Counted from the first letter of the stretch, positions 26,305 through 34,043 are shown. The stretch is 64,000 bases of DNA from Streptomyces sp. ICC1 (GCF_003287935.1 NZ_CP030287.1:5349022-5413021), one strand, 5' to 3'. Notes: a model not told the origin generated them from the letters alone. Made by a program: numbers and translations.

Positions 26305-26495
26305 CTAGTGCTGTGGCCGGGAAGGTTCACCGGGTCGCGGCGCCCGGCACGGCACCTCGCGGCGTTGTCGGACCACGCCGGTACGTCCAGTACGAGGCGT
26401 GGTCCTCCGCCCGGGGGCCCCTCCCAGCGGTAGCTGGGGGAGAGGCACCGCACCGAACACCGCGACCCGGCAAACCTTTCCGGCCACAGCACTAG
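26305..26495. mobile_element. 191-bp MITE with 36-bp inverted repeats
   Basis: 26305-26340 and the complement of 26460-26495 agree at 33 of 36 positions (CTAGTGCTGTGGCCGG-AAGGTT--CCGGGTCGCGG). Both ends finish in CTAG, which could include a short target duplication. The interior holds the palindrome cccctcccagc-gctgggggag that is common in Streptomyces intergenic DNA and no coding sequence. It begins one base after the monooxygenase stop and ends 12 bp before the next start, so it split an operon-like gene pair. Confidence 0.85.
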
Positions 26496-26507
26496 CACGT
26501 CACCGAC

Positions 26508-28064
26508 GTGCTCGTCGTCGGCGGCGGGCCCGCCGCCACCTGGGCCGCCCTCGGGGCGGCCCGGGCCGGCGCCTCGGTCGTCCTCGCGGACAAGGGCTAC
26601 TGCGGCACCAGCGGGGCGACGGCCGCCGGCGGCACCGGCGTCTGGTACGTCCCGCCGGAGCCCGCCGCCCGGGAGGCCGCCATGGCGAGCCGCGAGGGGC
26701 TCGGCGGTCACCTCGCCGACCGGCGCTGGATGTCCCGGGTCCTCGACGAGACGTACGACCGGATGAACGAGCTGGCCACCGACGGGCGCTACCCCTTCCC
26801 GACCGGCCCCGACGGGCAGCTCCTGCTGGGCGGCCTGCAGGGTCCCGAGTACATGCGCCGCATGCGCGTCCGGATCCGCCGCGCGGGCGTCCGCGTCCTG
26901 GACCACAGCCCGGTCACCGAGCTGCTGACCGACGCGGACGGCGCCGTCGCGGGCGCCGCCGGCTACCGCCGCCAGGCCCGCGAGCCCTACCGGGTCCGGG
27001 CCGGCGCCGTGGTCCTGGCCACCGGCGGCTGCGCCTTCCTCAGCGGTGCGCTCGGCACCAACACCAACACGGGGGACGGAGCGCTGTTCGCCGCCGAGGC
27101 CGGGGCCGAGCTCTCCGGCATGGAGTTCTCCAACTCCTACGGGATCGCCCCCGAGGGCACCTCCGTCACCAAGACGGCCTTCTACACCTTCGCCACCTTC
27201 TACCGGGAGGACGGCGAGGTCCTGGAGGGCGCCGCCAGCCTCGGTGGCCGCTCCGTCATCGCCCGCTCCCTCCTCGACGGCGGCCGGGTCTTCGCCCGCC
27301 TCGACCGGGCCGACGCCGCCGCGCAGACCGCGATGCGGCTCGCGCAGCCCAACTTCTTCCTCACCTTCGACCGGCTCGGCATCGATCCCTTCACCGACCG
27401 CTTCGCGATCACCCTGCTCGCCGAGGGCACCGTCCGCGGCACCGGCGGGATCCGGATCACCGGCGACGACTGCGCCACCGCGGTCCCCGGCCTGTACGCC
27501 GCCGGGGACGCGGCCACCCGCGAGGAGATCTGCGGGGGCTTCACCGGAGGCGGCAGCCACAACGCCGCCTGGGCGATGTCCTCGGGCAGCTGGGCGGGGA
27601 CCGGCGCGGCCGCGCACTCCCGCTCCCTCGCTTCGGGGCGGGCCGCCTTCCGGCCGGTGACCGGGGCCGGCGGAGCGGGGCTGCGCCCGACGGGGAGCCC
27701 CGGGCCGGCCGGCGGACACCGGGCGGCCGTGGAACTCGTACAGGGCGAAGTGCTCCCGTACGACAAGAACCACCTCCGCAGCGGCCCCGTCCTCACCGCG
27801 TCGCTCCGCGTGCTCGACGCCGCCTGGGCCGAGCTGCGCACCTCCCTGCACGGCGAGGGCGCGGACCTGGTCAAGGCCCGGCAGGCGGCGGCCATGACGG
27901 CCCACGCGCGCTGGATGTACGCGGCGGCGCTGGCCCGCACCGAGAGTCGCGGCATGGCCCGCCGGCTCGACCACCCGGAGCAGGACCCGGCGCAGCACCA
28001 CCGGATCCTGACCGGGGGACTCGACCGGGTGTGGACGCGTCCGGCGGAGTGGGTGGTCGCATGA
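26508..28064 (+). CDS. FAD-binding oxidoreductase of the fumarate reductase/AprA superfamily
   Basis: 518 residues. Rossmann dinucleotide fold at the very start (VLVVGGGPAATWAALGAARAG, then E/D-equivalent LADKGY), the substrate-dehydrogenase FAD motif (CGTSGATAAGGTG), AVVLATGGCAFLSG mid-protein, and GLYAAGDAATREEICGGFTGGGSHNAAWAMSSG near the C-terminal FAD loop. The architecture matches flavoprotein subunits that pair with a ferredoxin, like adenylylsulfate reductase, and the ferredoxin gene overlaps the stop by 4 nt. The 5' end is odd: the MITE end places an in-frame TAG 15 bp upstream. The codons between (HVTD) look like leftover coding sequence, so the original start was probably removed and GTG 26508 has no good ribosome site. 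Confidence 0.85.
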   Translation: MLVVGGGPAATWAALGAARAGASVVLADKGYCGTSGATAAGGTGVWYVPPEPAAREAAMASREGLGGHLADRRWMSRVLDETYDRMNELATDGRYPFPTGPDGQLLLGGLQGPEYMRRMRVRIRRAGVRVLDHSPVTELLTDADGAVAGAAGYRRQAREPYRVRAGAVVLATGGCAFLSGALGTNTNTGDGALFAAEAGAELSGMEFSNSYGIAPEGTSVTKTAFYTFATFYREDGEVLEGAASLGGRSVIARSLLDGGRVFARLDRADAAAQTAMRLAQPNFFLTFDRLGIDPFTDRFAITLLAEGTVRGTGGIRITGDDCATAVPGLYAAGDAATREEICGGFTGGGSHNAAWAMSSGSWAGTGAAAHSRSLASGRAAFRPVTGAGGAGLRPTGSPGPAGGHRAAVELVQGEVLPYDKNHLRSGPVLTASLRVLDAAWAELRTSLHGEGADLVKARQAAAMTAHARWMYAAALARTESRGMARRLDHPEQDPAQHHRILTGGLDRVWTRPAEWVVA

Positions 28065-28429
28065 TCGAGCTGATCTCGGCCGAGCGGTGCATCGCCTGTG
28101 ACAAGTGCGTGGAGGTCTGCCCGACCGACGTGTTCGAGCGGGGGCCGGCGGGGATCCCGGTGCTCGCCCGGCAGGAGGACTGCCAGACCTGCTTCCTGTG
28201 CGAGGCCAACTGCCCGGTGGACGCGCTGTTCGTGTCACCGGTCACCCGGCCGCTGCCCGAGGACCCGGCCGTCCGGGACGAGGCCGGACTCGTCGGCCGC
28301 GGCCTGCTCGGCAGCTACCGCCGGGAGATCGGCTGGGGCGAGGGGCGCACCCCGGGCGCGCTGCGGGCGGTGGGCCCGCGGCCCGCCCCCTCGAAGGAGG
28401 GGAGCGCGGGGCCGCCGATCACCTCCTGA
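28061..28429 (+). CDS. Two-cluster [4Fe-4S] ferredoxin
   Basis: 122 residues; ATG 28061 overlaps the preceding stop (ATGA). Two Cys motifs: CIACDKCVEVCP (C-x2-C-x2-C-x3-CP) and CQTCFLCEANCP (same spacing), a dicluster ferredoxin as found in AprB-type subunits. The C-terminal ~60 residues are a Pro/Gly/Arg tail without motif. It should carry electrons to or from the FAD subunit encoded just upstream, with which it is translationally coupled. In related Streptomyces loci such pairs accompany sulfonate-type transporters and monooxygenases, supporting a sulfur-assimilation role; that part is inference. Confidence 0.87.
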   Translation: MIELISAERCIACDKCVEVCPTDVFERGPAGIPVLARQEDCQTCFLCEANCPVDALFVSPVTRPLPEDPAVRDEAGLVGRGLLGSYRREIGWGEGRTPGALRAVGPRPAPSKEGSAGPPITS

Positions 28430-28431
28430 AC

Positions 28432-28474
28432 GCGGGGCCGCGCGTGGGTGGAACCGCGCGTGGGTGGGCCCCGC
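28432..28474. terminator. Convergent-gene terminator hairpin
   Basis: gcggggcc (28432-28439) pairs with ggccccgc (28467-28474) around a loop holding two ccgcgcgtgggtgg repeats. It lies between the stop codons of converging genes. Confidence 0.5.
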
Positions 28475-29395
28475 TCAGACCGTCAGGACGATCTTGCCGC
28501 GGGTGCGCCCGGCGGCGCTGAGCTCCCAGGCCTTCGCCGCCTCGGCGAGCGGGAGGGCGTGCTCCACGTTGACGGTGAGCGCGCCCTCGTCCGCGAGCTT
28601 GGCCAGGAAGGTCAGGTCGGTGGTGTCCGGGCGGACCCACAGCTCGTGCGCGCCCTGGGCGGCCGCCGTGGGATCGGCGATGGACACCACCCTGTGACGC
28701 TCCTTGACCAGGGACTGGAAGGTCGCGACGACGCCGTCGCCGAAGAAGTCGAGGGCCGCGTCCACGCCTTCGGGGGCCAGCGCGCGCACCCGGTCGGCGA
28801 GGCCCTCGCCGTACAGGACCGGCTCGGCGCCCAGCGAGCGCAGGTAGTCGTGGTTGTGCTCGCCCGCCGAGCCGATGACGCGCAGGCCGAGCGCGACGGC
28901 GATCTGCACGCCCAGCGAGCCGGTGCCGCCGGCGGCGGAGTGGATGAGCACGGTCTCGCCGGCCTTGAGCCCGGCGCGCAGGAGCGACTGGTAGGCGGTG
29001 AGCCCGGCCAGCGGGATGCCCGCGGCCTGCTCGAAGGTCAGCGCGCGCGGCTTGCGGGCGAGGGTCCGGACGGGGGCGGCCACCAGCTCGGCGTAGGTGC
29101 CGAGTTCCACCCACTCCTTGCGGACGTAGCCGTAGACCTCGTCGCCGACGGCGTAGTCGAAGGTGTCCGGGCCGACGGCCTCGACGATGCCGGAGACGTC
29201 CCAGCCGGGTATGACCGGGTAGCGGACTTCGAGGAGCGAGTCGAGGAATCCGGAGGCGAGCTTCCAGTCGACCGGGTTCACCCCGGCGGCCTTGACGCGG
29301 ACGAGGACCTCGCCGGGGGCGACCTTGGGCTCCGGGACGTCAGCGAGCCCCAGGATGTCGGGGGTTCCGTATGCGGTGTAGGTGATTGCCTTCAT
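28475..29395 (-). CDS. NADP-dependent quinone oxidoreductase-like protein (MDR superfamily)
   Basis: 306 residues from ATG 29395 (MKAITYTAYGTPDILGLADVP), with GGGGACG upstream. GroES-like N-terminal domain (VKAAGVNPVDWKLASG, YPVIPGWDVSGIVEAVG), then a Rossmann domain with AAGGTGSLGVQIAVALG for NADPH. No zinc-ligand Cys set is present, so this is a zinc-independent quinone/enone reductase type. It acts in the cytoplasm, probably reducing quinones or enones. Single-gene unit converging on the ferredoxin gene. Confidence 0.9.
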   Translation of the reverse strand: MKAITYTAYGTPDILGLADVPEPKVAPGEVLVRVKAAGVNPVDWKLASGFLDSLLEVRYPVIPGWDVSGIVEAVGPDTFDYAVGDEVYGYVRKEWVELGTYAELVAAPVRTLARKPRALTFEQAAGIPLAGLTAYQSLLRAGLKAGETVLIHSAAGGTGSLGVQIAVALGLRVIGSAGEHNHDYLRSLGAEPVLYGEGLADRVRALAPEGVDAALDFFGDGVVATFQSLVKERHRVVSIADPTAAAQGAHELWVRPDTTDLTFLAKLADEGALTVNVEHALPLAEAAKAWELSAAGRTRGKIVLTV

Positions 29396-29525
29396 GATCG
29401 TCCCCAACGGGCCGTCCGGGGGGCGTATTCCGGCGGGGATGAGCTTTTTTCCGGAATCTCCCCTTCCTGAAACGGTTCCGGCCGCGCGGGTCGGGCGGGG
29501 GTGCGACAGGCAATCAGGCAGGGGC

Positions 29526-30269
29526 TCAGGCGGGGAGGGTGTTGCGGTGCGAGCGGCGGCGGGCGGCGCTGAACAGGGCCTGGATCTGCGCCCCGGACTG
29601 CTCCACGTCGTCGAGGGGGGAGGGGAAGGGGAGCCGTACGTCGCGGTCGCCGCGGCGCTCCTCCAGCCGCAGGGTGATCCCGTAGCGGTCCATGGCGACC
29701 GGCAGCGCGCGCAGGAGGGCGGACTGGTCGGCGCGGTCGCCGGAGCGGCCGTCGGCTCGGCCGGACGGCTCGGACCGGTGGGCGGGCTGCGGCCCGACCA
29801 GGCGCAGCAGGAGGTTGACGAGCTCGGCGTGGTCGTCCAGGAGGTGGGTGAGCATGCCGGCCTCGTACGGGGCGAGGGGGTCGGGGCAGGCCGCGTCCAG
29901 CTCCTCGAGGCCGACGTACGAGCGGGTGCCGTCCGAGGTCTGGAGGACGGCCTGGCCGAATTCCACGCAGGTGGAGTCGGCACCCTCGTCGGAGTAGGGG
30001 GTGAGCAGGCGCCCGAGCAGGGTGACGCGGGCGCGCACGCGGTCCCGTACGGGGGTGGGGGCGATGTCGGTGAACTCCATGCGGATCGCGGGCCGGTGCT
30101 CGGAGCGGGCGCCCGGCTCGGCGGGGTGCAGGTGGAGGCGGCCGAGCGGGTCGGTGCCGTCGAGGTGGCGGATCTCCGATCGCAGCCCGTCGGTGACGAC
30201 GGTCATGGAATGGGCGGCGGCCAGGATGGACCGGACCCGCTCGGCGTCGGTGGGCATGGGCAGGTGCAT
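29526..30269 (-). CDS. DUF2470 domain protein, iron-regulated
   Basis: 247 residues from ATG 30269 (MHLPMPTDAERVRSILAAAH), with CGGAG upstream; an ATG 23 codons earlier lacks a ribosome site and would read through low-complexity DNA. AERVRSILAAAHSMTVVTDG is the opening of DUF2470, the domain appended to flavin/heme-binding split-barrel proteins and found free in Streptomyces. The central beta-barrel-like region and a C-terminal helix follow. DUF2470 domains are implicated in heme handling. A near-perfect iron box 61 bp upstream indicates DmdR/IdeR repression by iron, consistent with a role in heme or siderophore iron use. Confidence 0.85.
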   Translation of the reverse strand: MHLPMPTDAERVRSILAAAHSMTVVTDGLRSEIRHLDGTDPLGRLHLHPAEPGARSEHRPAIRMEFTDIAPTPVRDRVRARVTLLGRLLTPYSDEGADSTCVEFGQAVLQTSDGTRSYVGLEELDAACPDPLAPYEAGMLTHLLDDHAELVNLLLRLVGPQPAHRSEPSGRADGRSGDRADQSALLRALPVAMDRYGITLRLEERRGDRDVRLPFPSPLDDVEQSGAQIQALFSAARRRSHRNTLPA

Positions 30270-30286
30270 GTGGATCTCCGTCGTCC

Positions 30287-30310
30287 CGAGTGCGAGTGCG
30301 AGTGCGAGTG
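30287..30310. repeat. Hexamer tandem repeat (gcgagt)
   Basis: Four consecutive copies of gcgagt lie in the 5' leader of the DUF2470 gene, between the iron box and the start codon. Confidence 0.8.
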
Positions 30311-30330
30311 GCGATGCGGTGCGCATTGAC

Positions 30331-30349
30331 TTAGGCAAGCCTAACCTAA
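30331..30349. promoter_or_regulatory. DmdR1/IdeR-type iron box
   Basis: TTAGGCAAGCCTAACCTAA fits the 19-bp dyad consensus of actinobacterial iron repressors (TTAGGTTAG-CTAACCTAA) with one weakened half. Placed just upstream of the DUF2470 gene on the minus strand; it could also touch the rightward SepF-like promoter, which lies about 125 bp away. Confidence 0.88.
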
Positions 30350-30442
30350 CTTATCCGTGTAGTGGTGGGTAGTCGAAGCGGCGGTCCCGGACGGCTCGTG
30401 TCGGTGTTGGGCTGAACGGGTGAAACGCGAGAGGATGGGGGG

Positions 30443-30478
30443 ATGCACATGAAGCGCAGGGCCGGGGCGGCCCGGTGA
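30443..30478 (+). CDS. Possible 11-codon leader peptide before the SepF-like gene
   Basis: ATG 30443 directly follows a run of six G, encodes MHMKRRAGAAR, and its TGA overlaps the GTG start of the next gene (GTGA). This geometry allows translational coupling, as in leader peptides, but coding is not proven and it may be chance in GC-rich DNA. Confidence 0.3.
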   Translation: MHMKRRAGAAR

Positions 30479-30870
30479 GCAGGTACGACGTCACCGACGA
30501 GCAGTGGGAGGGACTCGCGCAGGTGGTCCCGCTGCGCAGTCGCAACGAGTGGCCCTCGCGGGTGGACCACCGCACGATCCCCACGGCGCCGGGGGCGTCC
30601 GCGGCGGAGCAGCGGCGCTTCGTGGTGATCCGGGTCCAGGTCTTCGCGGACGCGCGGGAGGTGGCGGAGTACCTGATCGCGCAGATCCCGGTGCTGCTGG
30701 ACCTCACGGGCGCGGACGGCGAAGTGGCCAAGCGGATCCTGGACTTCAGCAGCGGAGTGGTCTTCGGGCTGGGCAGCGGGATGCACCGGGTCGACCGGAA
30801 CGTCTTCCTGCTGGCGCCCGTGGGCACCGAGGTGGAGGGGATCGCGGCCGCGGCCGTCCCCCGATCGTAG
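30475..30870 (+). CDS. SepF-like cell division protein
   Basis: 131 residues from GTG 30475. The C-terminal two thirds are the SepF/DUF552 fold: FVVIRVQVFADAREVAEYLIAQIPVLLDLTGADGEVAKRILDFSSGVVFGLGSGMHRVDRNVFLLAP. The N-terminal ~50 residues lack the amphipathic membrane anchor of true SepF. Streptomyces carry one division SepF in the ftsZ cluster plus SepF-like paralogues (SflA/SflB) elsewhere; with no division genes nearby this is one of the paralogues. It probably influences FtsZ-ring or polar growth at the membrane. Confidence 0.88.
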   Translation: MSRYDVTDEQWEGLAQVVPLRSRNEWPSRVDHRTIPTAPGASAAEQRRFVVIRVQVFADAREVAEYLIAQIPVLLDLTGADGEVAKRILDFSSGVVFGLGSGMHRVDRNVFLLAPVGTEVEGIAAAAVPRS

Positions 30871-30937
30871 GAAGGTCCCGTGGGCGGAACGGTTCGCCGG
30901 ACCCCAGGGGGGTCCCGCGGGCCGTACCGTCCCGCGC

Positions 30938-32188
30938 ATGACCCCGCCTGCCCCGGCCCCGGCCGCCGCTTCCGTCGTGCCCCCGGCTTCCGCCATGCCC
31001 GCCGCTCCCGCACCTTCTGCCGCGCCCGTCGCTTCCTTCGCTTCCGTCGTTTCCGTCGGGGCGCCGCACTTGCGGCCCGTCGTCACGGAGTTACGGCTCT
31101 CCGCCTACGGGGTGCACCGGGCGGCCCGGTTCGCGCTGGGGCCGATCACGGTGTTCACCGGGCCGAGCGGGAGCGGCAAGTCGCAGGTGCTGGAGGCGTA
31201 CGCGGCACTGGCCGCGCTGGCTTCCGGGGCCACCCTCGAAGAGGTGTTCCCCGAGCCGCGGGCCCGGATCCCCGACCGGGCGGTGCCCGACGCCGAGCGG
31301 CGCAGGGGGTTCCGGATCGGCTGCACGGTCGACGGCCCCGCCGGGCCGGTCCGCCTCGACCTCGCCGTCCAGGCGGAGCCCGCGCTGAGGATCGTCGGCG
31401 AACGCCTCTCGGCGGACGGCCAGATCCTGCTCGGCACCGCCCTGCGCGACCCCGGACGGCGGTCCGTCCAGGCGGCCTGGCTGACCGGCGGAGCCATCGG
31501 GGTCACCAGGGCCCCGCTCCCCGACGACCGGCTCGGCACCGCGCTGCTGCCGCTGCGCGTGGCCGGCGCCACGGAGGGGCAGCGCCGGGTGCTGGCCGCC
31601 GCCGAGCAGGTGGTGGTCGCGCTGCGCTCGGTGTTCCCCTGCGATCCGCGTCCGGAGCGGATGCGGGAGCCGGTGCCGCCCGGGGAGGGTCGGCTGCTGG
31701 GCGACTGCGCCAACCTGGCCGACGTACTGCGCCGGACCCGGGCGGAGTGCGGCACGCGCTACGGGCTGCTGACCGAGGCCGCTCGGACCGGGTGTGCGGG
31801 AGGGGTGGCCGGGCTGGACGTACGGGCCCCCGAGGGCGGCCCGGTCACCGGCCTGCTCGACCGCGGCTCCGACCGGCCCGCCACCGAGCTGGCCCGGCTC
31901 GGCGCGGGCGAACTCCGCTTCCTGGCCCTCGCGCTGGTGCTGCTGACCGGTCCCGGGGTGCTGGCCATGGACCCGGCCGCCGAACTGCTGTCCGCACGGC
32001 AGGCGCTGGCCGTGCTCGCCGACGGCTTCGACCGGGACCTGGACCGGCGGCAGAGCGCCGAACTGCTGCGGCTGGCGGTACTGGCCTGCGGGCGCGGGCA
32101 GGTCCGGCTGACCGCGACGGCGGGCGAGGCGTGCGCGGAGGCCGCCCGGGGGGTCGGGGGCGTCTCGGTGGTAGACCTGGGCGCATGA
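30938..32188 (+). CDS. AAA/OLD-like ATPase
   Basis: 416 residues from ATG 30938. The first ~45 residues are Ala/Pro low complexity. Then LRLSAYGVHRAARFALGPITVFTGPSGSGKSQVLEAYAAL gives the N-terminal strand and Walker A (residues 75-82) of an SMC/OLD-type ATPase. A signature-like LGAGELRFLALALVLL and Walker B (GVLAMDPAAELL) lie near residues 325-355, with the usual Asp but a modified acidic neighbour. There is no nuclease (TOPRIM) domain. Its stop overlaps the MazG-like start (ATGA), so the two proteins are made together. Function unknown: OLD-like ATPases without nuclease occur in both housekeeping and phage-defence settings. Confidence 0.75.
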   Translation: MTPPAPAPAAASVVPPASAMPAAPAPSAAPVASFASVVSVGAPHLRPVVTELRLSAYGVHRAARFALGPITVFTGPSGSGKSQVLEAYAALAALASGATLEEVFPEPRARIPDRAVPDAERRRGFRIGCTVDGPAGPVRLDLAVQAEPALRIVGERLSADGQILLGTALRDPGRRSVQAAWLTGGAIGVTRAPLPDDRLGTALLPLRVAGATEGQRRVLAAAEQVVVALRSVFPCDPRPERMREPVPPGEGRLLGDCANLADVLRRTRAECGTRYGLLTEAARTGCAGGVAGLDVRAPEGGPVTGLLDRGSDRPATELARLGAGELRFLALALVLLTGPGVLAMDPAAELLSARQALAVLADGFDRDLDRRQSAELLRLAVLACGRGQVRLTATAGEACAEAARGVGGVSVVDLGA

Positions 32189-32670
32189 GCGAAGAACCTG
32201 ACACCTCTGCCGGGCCCGCCGCGGAACGGCCCGCTGCGGAACGGCCCGTCGAGGAACGGCCCGCTGCGGAACGGCCCGTCGAGGAACGGCCCGCCGCGGA
32301 ACGGCCCGCCGGGCGGCCCGAGGAGCGGATCGACCGGCTGCAGCGGCGGCTCGCCGACTTCGCGGCGGCGCGCGGCTGGGAGCCGTACCACACGCCCAAG
32401 AACCTGGCGGTGGCGCTGAGCGTGGAGGTGGCCGAACTGGTCGAGATCTTCCAGTGGCTGACGCCGGAACAGTCGGCCGCGGTCATGGAGAAGCCGGAGA
32501 ACGCACACAGAGTGGCCGATGAGGTGGCTGATGTGCTGGCCTATCTCCTGCAGTTCTGTGAGGTCCTCGGGGTCGACGTGCTGGATGCGCTCGCCGCGAA
32601 GATCGAGCGGAACGAACTGCGGTTTCCCGTTCCGGCCCCTCCCGTGGCAGACGGTCACTCTTCGGAGTGA
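32185..32670 (+). CDS. MazG-like nucleotide pyrophosphohydrolase with repeat-rich N-terminus
   Basis: 161 residues from ATG 32185, overlapping the ATPase stop. Residues ~10-45 consist of tandem AERPAAERPVEERP repeats from 15/30-bp DNA repeats (32220-32313) and are probably disordered. Residues ~47-150 are a MazG-like all-alpha domain: RLQRRLADFAAARGWEPYHTPKNLAVALSVEVAELVEIFQWL with the metal-binding EVAELVE, then DEVADVLAYLLQF giving the second acidic set (E-x-x-D). Such enzymes hydrolyse (d)NTPs to monophosphates and diphosphate. Coupling to an ATPase gene suggests a joint role, possibly in nucleotide control under stress. Confidence 0.87.
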   Translation: MSEEPDTSAGPAAERPAAERPVEERPAAERPVEERPAAERPAGRPEERIDRLQRRLADFAAARGWEPYHTPKNLAVALSVEVAELVEIFQWLTPEQSAAVMEKPENAHRVADEVADVLAYLLQFCEVLGVDVLDALAAKIERNELRFPVPAPPVADGHSSE

Positions 32671-32793
32671 TGGCGTTATCCACAACCATGTTTGTGTCCA
32701 CAATTTCCGAATACCCCTGGCTTTACCGGCCCGTTGCCCTCACTCTGGGTAGTGGTGAGAACGGCGAGATGTCGTGCGGACGGGGGACGGCAT

Positions 32794-33279
32794 ATGGACG
32801 CGGTACGGCTGATCGCAGCCGGCCGGCACGCGCTGGCACAGAGTGGGGCTGCGTGGGACATCGTGGGCGAGGCCTGGCAGGCGCAGGCCCTCGCGCAGGG
32901 CATAGGGAGCTGGCTGGCGGTCACGGGGCCGCCGGAGCTGAGATCGGAGGCACGGGGGCTGGGTGAAGCGGGGGGCAGAGGCTGCGGGGTGCTCGACCGG
33001 GCGGCACTGCGCGGAGAGGGCTACGCACCCGATCTCCCGCCGCGCGCCGCGCAGTTGAGCCACGTGGCGGATGTCCGCCAGGCTCTGCTGGGTCTGCAGG
33101 CGCTCCTGGGCGAAGTGGGCATAGCGCTGGTCGGGGTCGCCTGCGGTACGGACGACGAGGGTCTGTACTGGCAGTGCATAGAGTCGATAGACGCGGCCGA
33201 CGAGTCGAGCGACCGGGTCCGGGCGATCCTGCGCCGGCTCACCGTGCGCGAGCGGGGTTCCGCGTCCGGCGTGGCCTGA
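32794..33279 (+). CDS. DUF6099-like hypothetical protein
   Basis: 161 residues from ATG 32794 (MDAVRLIAAGRHALAQSGAAWDIVGEAWQAQALA); an upstream in-frame ATG at 32692 would add only unsupported sequence. Helical and soluble, with GPPELRSEARGLGEAGGRGCGVLD mid-protein and a C-terminal SSDRVRAILRRLTVRERG. I recognise the pattern as the Streptomyces-restricted DUF6099 family, function unknown. Stands alone, followed by repeats and a terminator. Confidence 0.75.
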   Translation: MDAVRLIAAGRHALAQSGAAWDIVGEAWQAQALAQGIGSWLAVTGPPELRSEARGLGEAGGRGCGVLDRAALRGEGYAPDLPPRAAQLSHVADVRQALLGLQALLGEVGIALVGVACGTDDEGLYWQCIESIDAADESSDRVRAILRRLTVRERGSASGVA

Positions 33280-33302
33280 GGATCGCGGGACGGCTCCCGG
33301 GG

Positions 33303-33445
33303 CCAGGTCGGACTGCCCCGGACTGGGTCGGCCTGCACCGGAGTCGGGTGGACTGCCCCGGACTGGGTCGGCCTGCACCGGAGTCGGGTGGCCTGCGCCG
33401 GAGTCGGCTGGTCCGCACCGGAGTCGGCCGTGCTGCGCCGGAGTC
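33303..33445. repeat. Tandem repeat array between convergent genes
   Basis: Units built from gactgccccggactgggtcg and gcctgcaccggagtcgggtg recur several times with drift. The array fills the gap before the terminator. There are no spacers of unique sequence, so it is not a CRISPR. Confidence 0.75.
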
Positions 33446-33450
33446 GGGCG

Positions 33451-33476
33451 GGGTCCCGCCGCGCGCGGCGGGACCC
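33451..33476. terminator. Bidirectional terminator hairpin
   Basis: gggtcccgccg (33451-33461) pairs perfectly with 33466-33476 around the loop cgcg. It separates the convergent genes ending at 33279 and 33483. Confidence 0.75.
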
Positions 33477-33482
33477 GTGCGG

Positions 33483-33671
33483 TCAGTACGACCGGTGGGA
33501 CGGGCGGTATTCGCTCTCCGGGGTGCGGCCGCCCTGGGGCAGCGGCGTGCCGGGGCTGCGGTCCGTGGAGGACTGGAGGTCGGCGTCGAGCTGCGAGAGG
33601 TCGGCGTTCAGCGCCGCCATCAGCTCTTCCATCTGCTGCAGCAGACCCTTCGGCGCGGACTCCTGGGACAT
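33483..33671 (-). CDS. Small 62-residue hypothetical protein
   Basis: ATG 33671 with a strong GAGGAGG six bases upstream. MSQESAPKGLLQQMEELMAA begins a leucine-patterned helix (about residues 8-35: LLQQMEELMAALNADLSQLDADL) with coiled-coil spacing, followed by a disordered Pro/Ser/Arg tail. A typical Streptomyces small protein of unknown function; a longer in-frame extension upstream is not supported because the ribosome site is ideal here. Confidence 0.7.
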   Translation of the reverse strand: MSQESAPKGLLQQMEELMAALNADLSQLDADLQSSTDRSPGTPLPQGGRTPESEYRPSHRSY

Positions 33672-34043
33672 GGCGGCCTCCTCGGCCCTGGCCCTTCCGA
33701 GGCGGAAGGGGGCGGTCGACGCACCGGCGAAAGCCGCCGGCGCGCGGGCCGGGCGGTCCGGCTCCGTCCGAGCAAACGATCCCCATCCGGGCTGGTCACT
33801 GGCGCGGGCGGCGGCGGATTGCCCGGTTGACCCAGATTCACCCGGCCGGGGTCGAAGGGGCAGGACGGAGGCATGGATCTCCGTATCTTCACCGCGCCCC
33901 AGCAGGGCGCGAGCTACGACACCCTCCTGAGCGTCGCCAAGGCCACTGAGATGCCGACGGTTGAAGGGGGAGAGCGGCTGACGGAAATCCCTCGCCGGCC
34001 TGCCTCCGAATCCGCTGACGGCTGACACTCCATTGCAAACTGA

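Noticed and set aside
24810..28238. A 1,142-codon open frame on the minus strand
   Set aside because: It is antisense to the monooxygenase, FAD reductase and ferredoxin genes, has no recognisable domain, and its composition (Gly/Ala/Arg/Val-rich) is that of a GC3-driven shadow frame.
33303..33445. Possible CRISPR-like array
   Set aside because: Repeats are contiguous with drift and have no spacers; it is a simple tandem repeat next to a terminator.
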